Source: Locusta migratoria (Eukaryota; Arthropoda; Insecta; Orthoptera; Acrididae). Taken from it: a stretch of 64,000 nt of DNA. Position numbers and translations under genes: made by a program. Position 1 is the stretch's first letter; the number at the start of each line of letters is the position of its first letter. Where the stretch lies: positions 642,003,398-642,067,397 of the forward strand of contig CM048746.1 in the NCBI GenBank assembly GCA_026315105.1, in the 5' to 3' direction. Below the pieces are notes generated by a model that saw nothing but the letters and a program-made list of their open reading frames with translations, was not told the origin of the DNA and did no database searches. Shown here piece after piece: positions 51,703-62,440 of this stretch.

Positions 51703-52401
51703 TGTGCTGTAAAAGTTTCATGTCAATGTCTACAGTGGTTCCTGAAATACATGAAGCCAAGTCACTAAATTTAATATTGTTGGGATAGGGCGTTTCAACT
51801 TCCCTTAATGTACTAACGCAGGCCAGCAAGTGTCTCACAGTACACGTCACTGTTATGGACATTCCTTGCTCGACGAATTCGATAAGTATCGCTCATACGT
51901 CGAAAAAGGAGGTGACGACGGAAGCTTCGCGTCCCTACATGCCGCACTACATTATCCTAAAGCACAATATTCACATTTCAATGGGTTAGGTTGTTAATAA
52001 AATTCGTATATTTCCATCTAAACACACCTCGTAAAAACAAAACCGAAACACTAGGGCGATGAAGGCGTAACTGGAAACCGAAGACAGGGCCTGCATGCGG
52101 TGGTCATGATATATATAAAACCTCATTTGTGGTAGAACCGGGTTCGATTTTTGGTGAAGCCAAGCATTTTTCGTTGATGGGAGAATTGTAACGGAGAGCA
52201 TTCCGCAAATGGAGAGTTACATGACCATTCCGCAAATGGAGAGTTACGTTACCGAGAAGTAGTATATCGCATACGAATGTCCGCACTGGCGTAGGATGGA
52301 ATTGTGAGAGCTCGAAATCGAATATGTTTGACAAGGACTGCTACTCATCTTAACTGTGCCCTCAAACGTTGTCGCGCTAATGATAGCAAAGTTAACCTCA
52401 G
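51703..52401. other. No gene recognised
   Basis: A 24-bp element is repeated twice near 52200-52247 (CATTCCGCAAATGGAGAGTT). Otherwise unassigned. Confidence 0.4.
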
Positions 52402-52414
52402 GCGCAAGTTACTG

Positions 52415-52593
52415 TTCAAATGTTTGTACAGCTTATGGGACTTAACTGCGGGGTCATCAGTCCATAAACGTACAAACTACTTATGAACTAACTTATACTA
52501 AAGACATGCCCGAGGGGGGATTGGAACCCCCGACGGGGAACGACCTCGCGCATTGGAACATAGCGTCTCAATGCGCTCGGCCGTTCCGCCGCG
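52415..52593 (-). mobile_element. SINE with a third head type on the type A body
   Basis: Head CCGCGGCGGAACGGCCGAGC then GCATTGAGACGCTATGTTCC at the right end, T-arm CGGGGGTTCCAATCCCCC, standard type A body and tail (TACAAACATTTGAACAG). 13-bp duplication GCGCAAGTTACTG / GCGCAAGGTACTG (52402-52414, 52594-52606). Confidence 0.9.
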
Positions 52594-52606
52594 GCGCAAG
52601 GTACTG

Positions 52607-54497
52607 GTATGTAGCACAAAAGAGCTCAAAACGTGCGTGAGGAGACGGATCAAATGAAAGTTTCAGTATCAGCTGCGTTGCACTGGGTCGTGGAACACGA
52701 ATGTCGTGAGCGAAGAGCCGGCACGCCAATGTTCGTGTATTCCTTCCTGACGGCATACACTCGTTACGGAAGTGGGTAAATAAGTAGGACAGTAAATAAA
52801 ACCGACCGAAGGTGCAGCAGTACAGCCGTTATTTACTGACTTTATCTGCCCTGCGTGTCCTCGCACGTTCCAGAAACTCATTTACAGATTTTGAGTTTTA
52901 ATGTTCCACCGTAGAATTAGTTTGGAGATGCAATATGTTGTCCATCCTTCAACGTCCATTGACGTTGTACTGCGCATACAAACCCGCGGATCAGATAAGA
53001 TGTAGCAGGTGTCGCGGAGCAGCAAGCATAGAATAAATGGAAGGGAAACATAGTAGGGGAGAGCGGGGCAAGTTGACGAGAGGAGGGAAGATGAATTATG
53101 GTTTAGTTTACATTCCTGTTACTAGGTAACAGCACCGTATGCATACACTAGCGTTCCACACGACTAGGAAGTAAAATATGAAAGACGACCGTCTGTTGTC
53201 TCCTATATATTTTTTGTATATTTCAAAAAAAGTTATAATTTATTTAATATCATTTTGTTAAAACTTGAACCCCACACTTTTCAAGGCATGAGGAATAGCA
53301 TTTTCATTTCACGTGTTAAAATACTAGTTAATATTGCTAGGTTTTTCTTATTTTGTTATGTTAATAATTTATTATTAATTAATGTGGCATAAATACGGCT
53401 TCTCTGCTATGTCAGTGTCCCTGTGAGAATGTGCAGTTGTTTTACTTTTAAGTGGGCGCAGGAATATATGGCTGTCTGAATGTGGGGAGTGATAGCTCGC
53501 TTTGCATAGTTCTCTCTGGCTCAGTGTCAATGGCTGCTGATACTACCAAAGAGGTTTCCACATCCTTTGGTTGCGAACTAGTTGGCGAGTCTTCCCTCTC
53601 CAATGCGAGTCCACTCGCTCTCCGTCTCCACCCCCGCTGATGTTGGTTTATCCGGCTTCAGACATCAGTCGAGTCCACACCACATCGTGTTGGGCACATG
53701 TGCGTGCTCATGGTGGTCATACACGATATTACGCAAGGGTACCAGTTTCTTTGACTTTTCAATTTATACTGCCAGTTGGTAAGTATTTCAGGTTTCGTTA
53801 TCTCTTACTGTAGATACCTTGTCAGTTTATTGAAAGTCCAGCTAAATTATTATACTATTATACTACCTGTATCAAAATTTTAATTGATGACACGTCCACT
53901 TTTCACATAGCCTCATTGGCCACTACATGTTCTGTTTTTATCCTAACTGACATTTATAATATTTTACTATTGACTTTTACATTTTATCAACTAATGTTTA
54001 GAATTTTATGCTTGTAATGATGTAATGTTTATATCACAACACATGAGAACATGCCGATTATAATCATTTGGAATGTTAAATATGACACGCCCATTTTTCT
54101 CGTGTCGCCAGTGGGCGCCAAAATTTTTAAATTCTCTGAGTTCTATTTTTTTAATTACTTGAGGTTGCTTTCTCAACGGCATAAAGTAAGTTTCCTTCTG
54201 CTTCTGTATAGTACCGTTTTTATATATGTAACATTCTATCTTGTACCAGGTAATTTTTGTAAACTTATTGCTACACATTATATGCAAATTTATCATATTT
54301 TAAAATGGCCTAACATAGAGGCCGAAACCGGTAGTGTGGGCTTAAATAAAACACCAATAAATGCAACTCGAACTGGACTTTCATAAATTAAACCACAGTT
54401 ACGGCAATAGCAAGCAGCCAGTCATGGAGAAACTAATAACCTTGTCAGTTGTTTCAGACATATCCAAAAGAACACACAACATTTATATAATCGTATA
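52607..54497. other. No gene recognised
   Basis: Short frames only. 53040-53120 is purine-rich (GGGGAGAGCGGGGCAAGTTG). 54300-54360 has GAGGCCGAAACCGGTAGTGT followed by AATAAAACACCAATAAA, see findings. No coding or repeat family assigned. Confidence 0.4.
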
Positions 54498-54499
54498 TA

Positions 54500-55921
54500 C
54501 ACTACTGCCCATTAAAACTCATACATCAAGAATAAATGCAGATGATAAACGGGTTTTCATTGGACAAATATATTCTACTAGATCTGACATTTGATTACAT
54601 TTTCACGCAATTTGGGTGCATAGATCCTGAGCAGTCAGTACCCATAACAACCACCTCTGGCTGTAATAACGGCCTTGATACGCCTGGCCATTCAGACAAA
54701 TAGAGCTTGAATGGCGTGTACAGGTACAGATGCCCATGCAGCTTCAACTCAATACAACTGTTCATCAAGAGTAGTGACTGGCGTATTGTTACGAGCCAGT
54801 TGCTAGGCCACTATTTACCAAGCGTTTTCAATTGGTGAGAGATCTGGAGAATGTGCTGGCAAGCGCAGCAGTCGAACATTTTACGTGTCCAGAAAGGCCC
54901 GTACAGGACCTGCAACATGCGGTCGTGTATTATCCGGGTTTCGAAGGGATCGAATGAAAGGTAGAGCCACGGGTCATAACGCATGTGAAATGTAACGGCC
55001 ACCGTTCACAGTGCCGTCGATTCGAACAAGAGGTGATCGAGATGTGTAACCAATGGCACCCCATATCAGCACGCCGGGTGATATGCCAGTATAGCGATAT
55101 CGAGTACACGCTTCCAATATGCTTTCACCTCAATGTCGTTAAACACGAATTCGACCATCATGATGCTGTAAACAGAACCTGGATTCATCCGGAAAAATGA
55201 CGTTTCCTCATTCATGCACCCAGGTTCGCCGTTGCATACACCATCGCAGGCGCTACTGTCTGTGATGCAGCGTCATGGGTAACCGCAGCCTTGGTGTCAG
55301 AGCTGATAGTAAATGCAGCTGCAAACGTCGTCGAACTGTTCGTGCAGATGGTTGTTGTCTTGCAAACGTCTCCATCTGTTGACTCAGAAATCGGGACGTG
55401 GCTGCACGACCCGTTACAGCAATGTGAATAAGATGTTTGTCATCTCAAATACTAGTGATACGAGGCCGTTGGGATCCACCACGGCGTTCCGTATTTCCCT
55501 CCTGAACCCACCGATTCCATATTCTGCTAACAGACATTGGATTCCATATTCTGATAACAAACACTGGATCGCAATCAACGGGAGCAGCAATGTCGTGATA
55601 CGATAAACGGCAATCGCGATAGGCTACAATCCGACCTTTATCAAAGTCGAAAATGTGATGGTACGCATTTCTCCTCCTTAAACGAGGCATCACAACAACG
55701 TTTCACTACGCATCGCCGGTCAACTGCTGTTTGTGTTTGAGAAATCGGTTGCAAACTTTCGTCATGTCAGCACGTTATAAGTGTCGCCACCGGCGCCAAC
55801 CTTGTGTGAGTGCTCTGAAAAGCTAATCATTTGAATATCACAGCATCTTCTTCCAGTCGGTTAAATTTCGCGTCTGTAGCACGTCATCTTCGTGGTGTAG
55901 CAATTTTAATGACCAGGAGCG
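54500..55921 (-). mobile_element. Tc1-like element, copy 2
   Basis: Left end CACTACTGCCCATTAAAACT and right end reversed CGCTCCTGGTCATTAAAATT, each next to TA (54498-54499, 55922-55923). 1422 bp. Homologous to 24858-26317 in reverse orientation (CAATTTGGGTGCATAGATCC at 54608, ACCACCTCTGGCTGTAATAA at 54650). Confidence 0.85.
54600..55693 (-). pseudogene. Tc1-like transposase, broken (copy 2)
   Basis: Minus strand opens MPRLRRRNAYHHIFDFDKGR and continues through YHDIAAPVDCDPVFVIRIWN, then a duplicated PMSVSRIWNRWVQEGNTERR. The rest is interrupted by stops and shifts. Recognisable are the counterpart of the DESRF/HHDG region at about 55140-55200 and of NVWSMV..ARNN near 54800. It has a short insertion that repeats RIWN. 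The catalytic set cannot be assembled in one frame. Confidence 0.75.
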
Positions 55922-55923
55922 TA

Positions 55924-56766
55924 AAATGTTCGAAAGCCAGCAAGTAGCAAAAGTATTCGTGGCGAAAGTTTTTGGATGACAAGGAAGACATTGTCATTGC
56001 CTTTCTGCCCAACCTGATTGTTCAGTGAACAGTAATATCTACGTTACGAAGCCATAACGAAGAGGAGACCACTCAGAAATATGGAATTGATCCATATCAT
56101 TGTTTGTGAATGGCAGTGAAGCAATGGGTTCGACGGTGCAAGCCTGAATTTTCCGAAAAATTGATTCGAGTGTTCGATTCAATGTATCGCTTGTTATAGA
56201 GACTATATTGAAGAGTGCCACAGCATTGACAGACGTTTCCTCTAATGAAGTGTAGGGGAAAGGAGGACGACAGTAAGCTTCGGAATTTAAAAATGTTCAT
56301 GTATGATAAGCAACTTCTTTGAGATACCACAATATTAAAGAAAACAAGTTTGCGAGCAACTCTCGGTCAGCCGATATTTTGAATATTATATAGACCAGCG
56401 GATATTCCGGGTCCACATTCATGACTGCTGTGCATTGCAAGGGTGAGCTGATTCTCCAGCGCCAGAGGAGAATTGATCTACAGCTGTTTCTACACAATGA
56501 TAGTGAACTCACTCGACCACCAGTTTCACCCGTTCTCTCTGTACTGATGCCCGTAACAGCTTCCAGGAGCTCGAAAAACCAAGAACAAAGGAAGATTTGT
56601 GTTTAAAGCCACGTCAACAGTCTGATCGTTAGAGGCGAATCTCACACTAAAATTATTTGGGTGTATGTCTGGAAGGAAATAGGCCCTGAACTTTCAAAGG
56701 AATTATCCCGTAGTTTTTCTGTTGTGATTTATAGAAACCAAGAAAAATCTGGATGGATGGAGGTGG
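55924..56766. other. No gene recognised
   Basis: Unassigned DNA between the Tc1 copy and the hAT element. Short frames only. Confidence 0.4.
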
Positions 56767-56838
56767 GTTTGAACTAGAGTTGGGCAAACCAGTTCGCTCT
56801 TGATAAAAGTTCCTTTTTGAGAACCGATCCTTATTACT

Positions 56839-57018
56839 CGGCCGGCCACAGTGGCCGAGCGGTCTGTGGCGCGCCAGTTAAGTCTGCACGGCCGCTACGG
56901 TCGGGAATTCGATGTTTGTGTTATCTTTAATATAAGGTAGTTCATAAGCAGTTTGTAAGTTTAGGGACTGATGACCCCGCAGATAAGTCCCTTAAGCTTA
57001 ACGAACATTTGAACATTT
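56839..57018 (+). mobile_element. SINE type A variant (A2 head)
   Basis: Head CGGCCGGCCACAGTGGCCGA then GCGGTCTGTGGCGCGCCAGT; body TTTGTAAGTTTAGGGACTGA; tail AACGAACATTTGAACATTTG. A deletion removes the second half of the T-arm (GGTCGGGAATTCGATGTTTG). Shares the GGCGCGCCAGT head with 17945-18139. Confidence 0.85.
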
Positions 57019-57340
57019 GAATCTACTCTTTCACCATTCCTTTTTTAGCCAGTTATTATCAAATAACAGACAATTACAATACTTTGAATCGTTGGTTTAT
57101 AAAACCTGAACAATAATTTCTGAAGAAAAAAAAATTGCAGTCACCTAAGTATTCCGTATCGACTAGCGAGGAAAGGGAAATATGTATGCAGATGAAATCT
57201 AAAAATGTACGCATAATAATAAAAAACACTCGGGAGAATTATTTTTTCTGCCGTTGATAAAAATAAGCAGAGTTTCCTTTACGATGCCTGCAAAACGAAT
57301 GTATTACCCAGAATGCAATTTATAAGCACATTAAGTTATA

Positions 57341-57522
57341 AGCCGGCCGCGGTGTCCGAGGGGACTGAGGCGCTCCAGTCACGGTCTGCACGGCCACTAC
57401 GGTCCGGGGTTCGAATCCCCTTTCGGGCATGGATATTTGTGCCGTCCTTAGTGTAAGGTAATAAGTAAGCTTAGGGACTGATGACCCCGTAGTTAAGTCC
57501 TATAAGTTCTACAAACAGTTGA
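57341..57522 (+). mobile_element. SINE type A
   Basis: Head GCCGGCCGCGGTGTCCGAGG, T-arm CGGGGTTCGAATCCCC, shortened body, tail CAAACAGTTGA. Perfect 13-bp duplication ACATTAAGTTATA (57328-57340, 57523-57535). Confidence 0.95.
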
Positions 57523-57739
57523 ACATTAAGTTATAAAATTATGGAAGTCAGTAAAATGTTTATTACTGGTGATGGACGCTGAACAGAATACGCGAAAAAC
57601 CAATAGTTGAGAAAGATCCTGAGAGACAATGAGAACGATAGTGAACAAAACGAACGACAGCTCGATAGCGAACAGTGAGCTGTAAATGAGGAATTGAAAG
57701 ACAGTGTCCCGAATGGGATGGGTCACTACATGGTACTGG

Positions 57740-58745
57740 AATGGGAACGGCCAAATGGCAGTTTCTGGAACTAGTAGCCCCCGCTATCGTTCCGGAGAGG
57801 AACCGATATTCCTGGTACTGGACGTCACCGCAACCATTTCGGAATGGGACGGACAGCTCCTGAAACTGGAAGGCGCTCCAACCCGTCTGGTCCAAAAGCG
57901 ACAGTTTATGGCACTGAAAGTCGTCAAACCGTTCTGGTCCGGAACGGGACCGACAATTACTGAAACTGGAGGTCGATGTAACTGTTTCTTACCAGAAGCG
58001 ACAGTTTATAGAACTGGAATTCGCTCAACCGTTCCATTCCGGACCGGGACCGACAGTTATTCAAACTGGAAGTCGCCCAACTGTTCTGGTGTGGAAAGGG
58101 AACGACTGTTCCTGAAACTGGAGGTCGATGCAACCGATTCGGACCAGCAGTGACCGTTGATGGAACTGGAAGTCGCCCAACCGTTGTGGACTGGTACCAA
58201 CATTTACTCTAACTTGACGTCGCCCAAACGTTCTGGTCCGGCAAGGGAACGATTAATCCTGACACTGGAAGTAGATGCAACCGTTTCGGAGCAGAAGCGA
58301 CAGTTGATGGAATCGGATGTTTCCCAACTGTTCCGCTCTGAACCGAGACCGACAATTGCTCAAACTAGAAGTCGCCCAAACCTTCTGCTCCGGAAAGGGA
58401 CTGACAGTTCCTGAAAGTGTAAGCCGCTGCTATCGTTCCTGACAAGAAGATACAGTTTATGGAATTAGCCCAACCGTTCCATTCTGGACTGGAACCGAAG
58501 TTGCTCAAACTGGAAGGTGCCCATCCATTGCGGTTCAGACTGGGACTGACAGTACCTGCTACTCAAACACGCCGCATTCGTTCGGAAATGAGACCGACAG
58601 TTTCTGAAACTGGAAGTAGCTGCAACCATTCCGGGCCCGGAAGCGACAGTCGGAGCTGGAAGTCACACAACTGTTCCGCTCCGAACTGGGACGGATAGTG
58701 GCTCGAACTGTAAGTCGTCCAACCGTTACGGTCCGGATTGGGACT
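57740..58745 (+). repeat. Degenerate 52-bp minisatellite with three-unit higher-order pattern
   Basis: Basic unit about 52 bp built around GACCGACAGTTNCTGAAACT then GGAAGTCGCCCAACCGTTCT then GGTCCGGAANGG. Three variants follow each other: one with GTCGCCCAACCGTTCTGGTC, one with GTCGATGCAACCGTTTCGGA, one with GACAGTTTATGGAACTGG. This gives a roughly 156-bp super-unit. About 19 units; a short remainder appears after the LINE at 62756-62810. Long open frames within it follow from the 3n super-unit, not from coding function. Confidence 0.8.
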
Positions 58746-60177
58746 TTAATTTTTTATTTATTTATTTCTCATTTATAATCCTGCTACCATTTAATATAAA
58801 ACAGGACGTACATATGCAGTTTTAGATGTTATACATTAGTTCATTAATTTTAAATAATTTGAGTATTTAAGATAAATAGAGATGAGAACAAAAATGAAAT
58901 AAAAGCAAAGAGAAAATGCATATATACAAGTGCTTACAGTTGTTGCTACAATTATAACAAATTACAATTTGTGCATTTGACAATAATTAGATGTAGTGGA
59001 GAACATAAAAACATGATTGGTTACATGGTTCTTATACACATGTCGAAATTCAATGTTATTCTGAAATTTGTTAATTATAATTATGGGCTAAAAATGTAAT
59101 AGGAAAAAATAAGGGGGTTTTCTGTCCTTATGGAGAGCTACATTGTATTATGGTGGGCGTTGAGTACCTTGGATTGTTTCCTTCAAGACACCGATCAGCC
59201 AGCACAGTTTCCATGGTTTTGGTGATATTTGTTTCTTTATATTGGTTTTTCTTTCTTCTGTCTCAGGTGTTGGTATCGTATTTAATTTAAAGAAGGTCTG
59301 GTTTGGGTTGATGACACTGGGAGATTGCTCCCCTGTCAATGTTGAGTCTCATCTGTGTCACTTCCTTCATCTGTGAAAGTTTCATCGCCTTCTTCGTCGT
59401 CTGTTTGTTCCCAACTATACCTGTCCACTCTGCGGGGCATATGGGCACGCCTCCTGTAGAGCAGTGCTTTCCGAACTTTCCCTCATGGCGACACCCTTTT
59501 ATAGCTTACAGTTTTGCGCGACACCCTTTCACTAACGTAAATACATATGGTAGAATTTAGATTGTCTTAGAGGGGGGAGGGCGGAAATAAATTATCGCTT
59601 AAATGTAGTTTGTAAACGAAACTGAAATCCTCGTACGCACCGACATATTTAATCTTGATCCTGACTGCAGCAATTACGTACACTCATCGCAAGAAAAGGA
59701 AACATTAGGAACTACGGAGATGTGCAACAGAGTAACACCGCAGATAACAATTCCTAACTCACATAGTAGTACTTGCTTCTTCAACATGCGATCCAACTTC
59801 CGAAACACGAAAACTGAATTTCGGAAACCGTTTTTTGCTGTAGTTTGTACACGTCAGGGACAGATACGGTTTTCTGGCTCGATTGAAAAGAGCATCTGGA
59901 AATTAGCTGCTCAGATTTCTGATTTAGACAGCACAGTGGCTGTTCCCTTTCAGTTCAATATTATCACATTATTTTCAGAAATAAAGAGGATGTATTTATG
60001 ACAAATGATGAATTATTACTTAAGTTCTATTGTCAGTTTCTTGCTTCACCAGGACCTAGGAAGTCTGACATATTCGGAAAAAATGGATAAATATTTGTGA
60101 CAAGTAAGAATATGAATGTCATTTCTGGTCCCAGAATCTGTTATATACAGGAAACTGAGAGAAAAAATATTAACGCA

Positions 60178-60246
60178 TACCAGGGTTCGAACCAATGATC
60201 ACAGCATTTAAAATACTATTCTCCGTTAATCACCAGGCCATACTCC
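60178..60246 (-). other. tRNA-like relic inside the second hAT
   Basis: Reverse strand reads TATGGCCTGGTGATTAACGG (box A-like D-arm) and, about 35 bases later, TTGGTTCGAACCCTGG (box B/T-arm). The T stem has two mismatches and the acceptor stem does not pair, so this is not a functional tRNA. It may be a SINE remnant. Confidence 0.4.
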
Positions 60247-60445
60247 ATACTAAATATCGCTACTGAATAGCTTTAGTCAGTGGAAAATTGTGACTGCTTT
60301 TACAATTTGTTATAGCTTCTACAGCGACTGTGTCATTGATTGACATTTAATCGTAAGAAACGCTACCGAGGGTGACGTGGCTTTGACAAATCCGTTAAAA
60401 ACGCTCAGGTGCAGCTTTTTGAGAAGGAAAGCAGAGTACAGTGAA

Positions 60446-60572
60446 GGTTCGTTCAAGCAGCTGCCAGTTCCAGAAAACTGCGCATGGGAAGAGCTGTTAT
60501 CGAGTATCAGCAGCAGCTCTGCGCATGCGCAGTTTGAGGGAATCTAGCAAGTGGCAGCTGCTTGAACGAACC
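60446..60572. mobile_element. 127-bp MITE with 21-bp perfect inverted ends
   Basis: Left end GGTTCGTTCAAGCAGCTGCC, right end its complement finishing GCTTGAACGAACC. Internal CTGCGCATG/CATGCGCAG pair adds a second inner stem. No target duplication is evident, so the superfamily is unknown. Confidence 0.7.
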
Positions 60573-60590
60573 CTGAGATTCTACTGCTTC

Positions 60591-61952
60591 CGAAGCAGAT
60601 CTAAGGCAGAATTACTAAACACAGCTTTCCGAAATCCTTTCACCAAAGAAGACGAAGTGAACACTCCAGTATTCAATCTAAGAACAGCTGCCAGCATGGG
60701 AAACTTGGAAGTAGATGTTCCTCGAGTAGTAAATCAACTTAAGCCACTAAACAAAAATAAATCTTCCGGGCCAGATTGTATACCAACTAGATTCCTCTCA
60801 GAGTATGCTGATGCAATAGCTCCGTACATAGTTATAATTTACAACCGATCACTCAGCGAAAGATCCGTACCCAAAGACTGGAAAGTTGCCCAAGTTACTC
60901 CAATATTCAAGAAAGGCAATAGGAGTGATCCCCAAAATTACAGGCCTATCTCATTGACGTCGATTTGCAGTAGGATTTTGGAACATATACTTTGTTCGAA
61001 TATTATGAACTACCTCGAAGAGAACGACCTATTAACCAGTAGTCAACACGGATTCAGAAAGTATCACTCTTCCTAAACATAGCTTGCCCTTTATTCACAT
61101 GAAGTATTAAGTGCCATCGACAAGGGATCTCAAATGGATTCCATATTTCTTGATTTCAGGAAGGCTTTTGAAACTGTACCCCACAAGCAGCTTCTTATGA
61201 AATTGCGTGCTTATGGAATATCTCCCCAATTGTGCGATTGGATTCACGATTTCCTATCAGAAAGAACACAGTTCGTTGTAATTGACGGTAAGTCATCGAG
61301 TAAAACAGAAGTGATATCTGGCTTTCCAAAGGGAAGCGTTATAGGTCCATTACTCTCCCTCGTGTTTATAAACGATTTAGGAGACAATCTGAATAGCTCC
61401 CTTAGACTGTTCGCGGATGATGCTGTCGTTTTTCGGTTAGTGAAGTCAATTGAGGATCAAAAGCAACTGCAAAGCGATTTATACAAAATTTCTGCATGGT
61501 GCGAAAATTGGCAATTGACACTAAATAAAGAAAAGTGTGAAGTAATACACATGACCACTAAAAGAAATCCACTGAACTTCAATTACGCGATAAATCATTC
61601 AAACCTTAAGGTCGTAAATTCTACCAAATACCTAGGAGTTACAATTACGAACAACTTTGACTGGATAGAACACATAGAAAATATTGTGGGGAAGACGAAT
61701 CAAAGGTTACGTTTCATTGGCAGAACGCTTCGAAGATGCACCAGCTCCCCCAAAGAGACTGCCTACATCACACTTGTGCGTCCTCTCCTGGAGTACTGTT
61801 GCCCCTTGTGGGACCCTCACCAGGTGGGACTGACGGAAGACATTGAGAAGGTTCAGAGAAGGGCAGCTCGTTTTGTTCTATCACGTTACGGGGGGGGGGG
61901 GGGGGGGAAGCATCACGGAAATGTTGCAAGAATTGGGGTGGAAATCATTTAA
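60591..61952 (+). pseudogene. LINE family a reverse transcriptase, nearly open
   Basis: Blocks in order are NKSSGPDCIPTRFLSEYAD, WKVAQVTPIFKKGNRSDPQN, YRPISLTSICSRILEHILCS, DSIFLDFRKAFETVPHKQLL (motif A), SGFPKGSVIGPLLSLVFIND (motif B, with VPQG changed to FPKG) and LRLFADDAVVFRLVKS (motif C FADD). The thumb follows through EDIEKVQRRAARFVLSRY. A TAA at 61074-61076 replaces the Glu of SSCETQLAL, with the same frame on both sides. At 61889-61906 an 18-G run shifts the frame before ITEMLQELGWKSFKERRYSL. Polymerase of a CR1-group LINE; catalytic aspartates present. Confidence 0.9.
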
Positions 61953-62232
61953 AGAAAGACGTTATTCATTGCGGCGTGATCTGTTTGCGAAGTTTCAATC
62001 ACCGACTTTTAGTTCTGAATGTTAAAATATTTTGCTAGCACCCACCTACTTAGGGAGACATGACCATCCCAATAAAATAAGAGAAATCAGATCGGAAACG
62101 GAACGATATAGGTGTTCTTTCTTCCCGCGCGCTGTTAGAGAATGGAACGGTAGAGAGAAGTTATGAAAGTGGTTAATGAACCCTCTACCAGGCACTTAAA
62201 TGTGATTAGCAGAGTACCTATGTAGATGTAGC
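60591..62232 (+). mobile_element. CR1-group LINE family a, longest copy
   Basis: Starts in the ORF at RSKAELLNTAFRNPFTKEDE, about 110 codons upstream of the reverse-transcriptase fingers. It ends with the 3' UTR GGCACTTAAATGTGATTAGC and TATGTAGATGTAG at 62232. No endonuclease part, so 5'-truncated. One stop and one G-tract frameshift separate it from an open reading frame. Confidence 0.9.
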
Positions 62233-62375
62233 GGCTGAGTACGTAATTAATATGCACCGATCATTCCTTTAATACTTGATCTGTGGTGCACTGAATGAAG
62301 AGAAGGATGATTAGCTGCTGGCGAGTCTTCAGGTTAGTATGAAAAGAAGGATATTTTGTGCTATTTTATGACATG

Positions 62376-62440
62376 TGTTTTTTTTTTTTTTTTTTTTTGT
62401 TTTTTTTTGTTTTTTTTTTTTTTTTTGTTTTTTTTTTTTA
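62376..62440. repeat. T-rich low-complexity run
   Basis: About 65 bases of T with three G interruptions. Lies near the right end of the nested hAT element. Confidence 0.9.

Noticed and set aside
57704..58698. Three consecutive frames as a repetitive protein gene
   Set aside because: They follow from a 52-bp minisatellite with a three-unit period and contain no sensible protein features.
60178..60246. Functional tRNA gene
   Set aside because: T stem has mismatches and the acceptor stem is absent.
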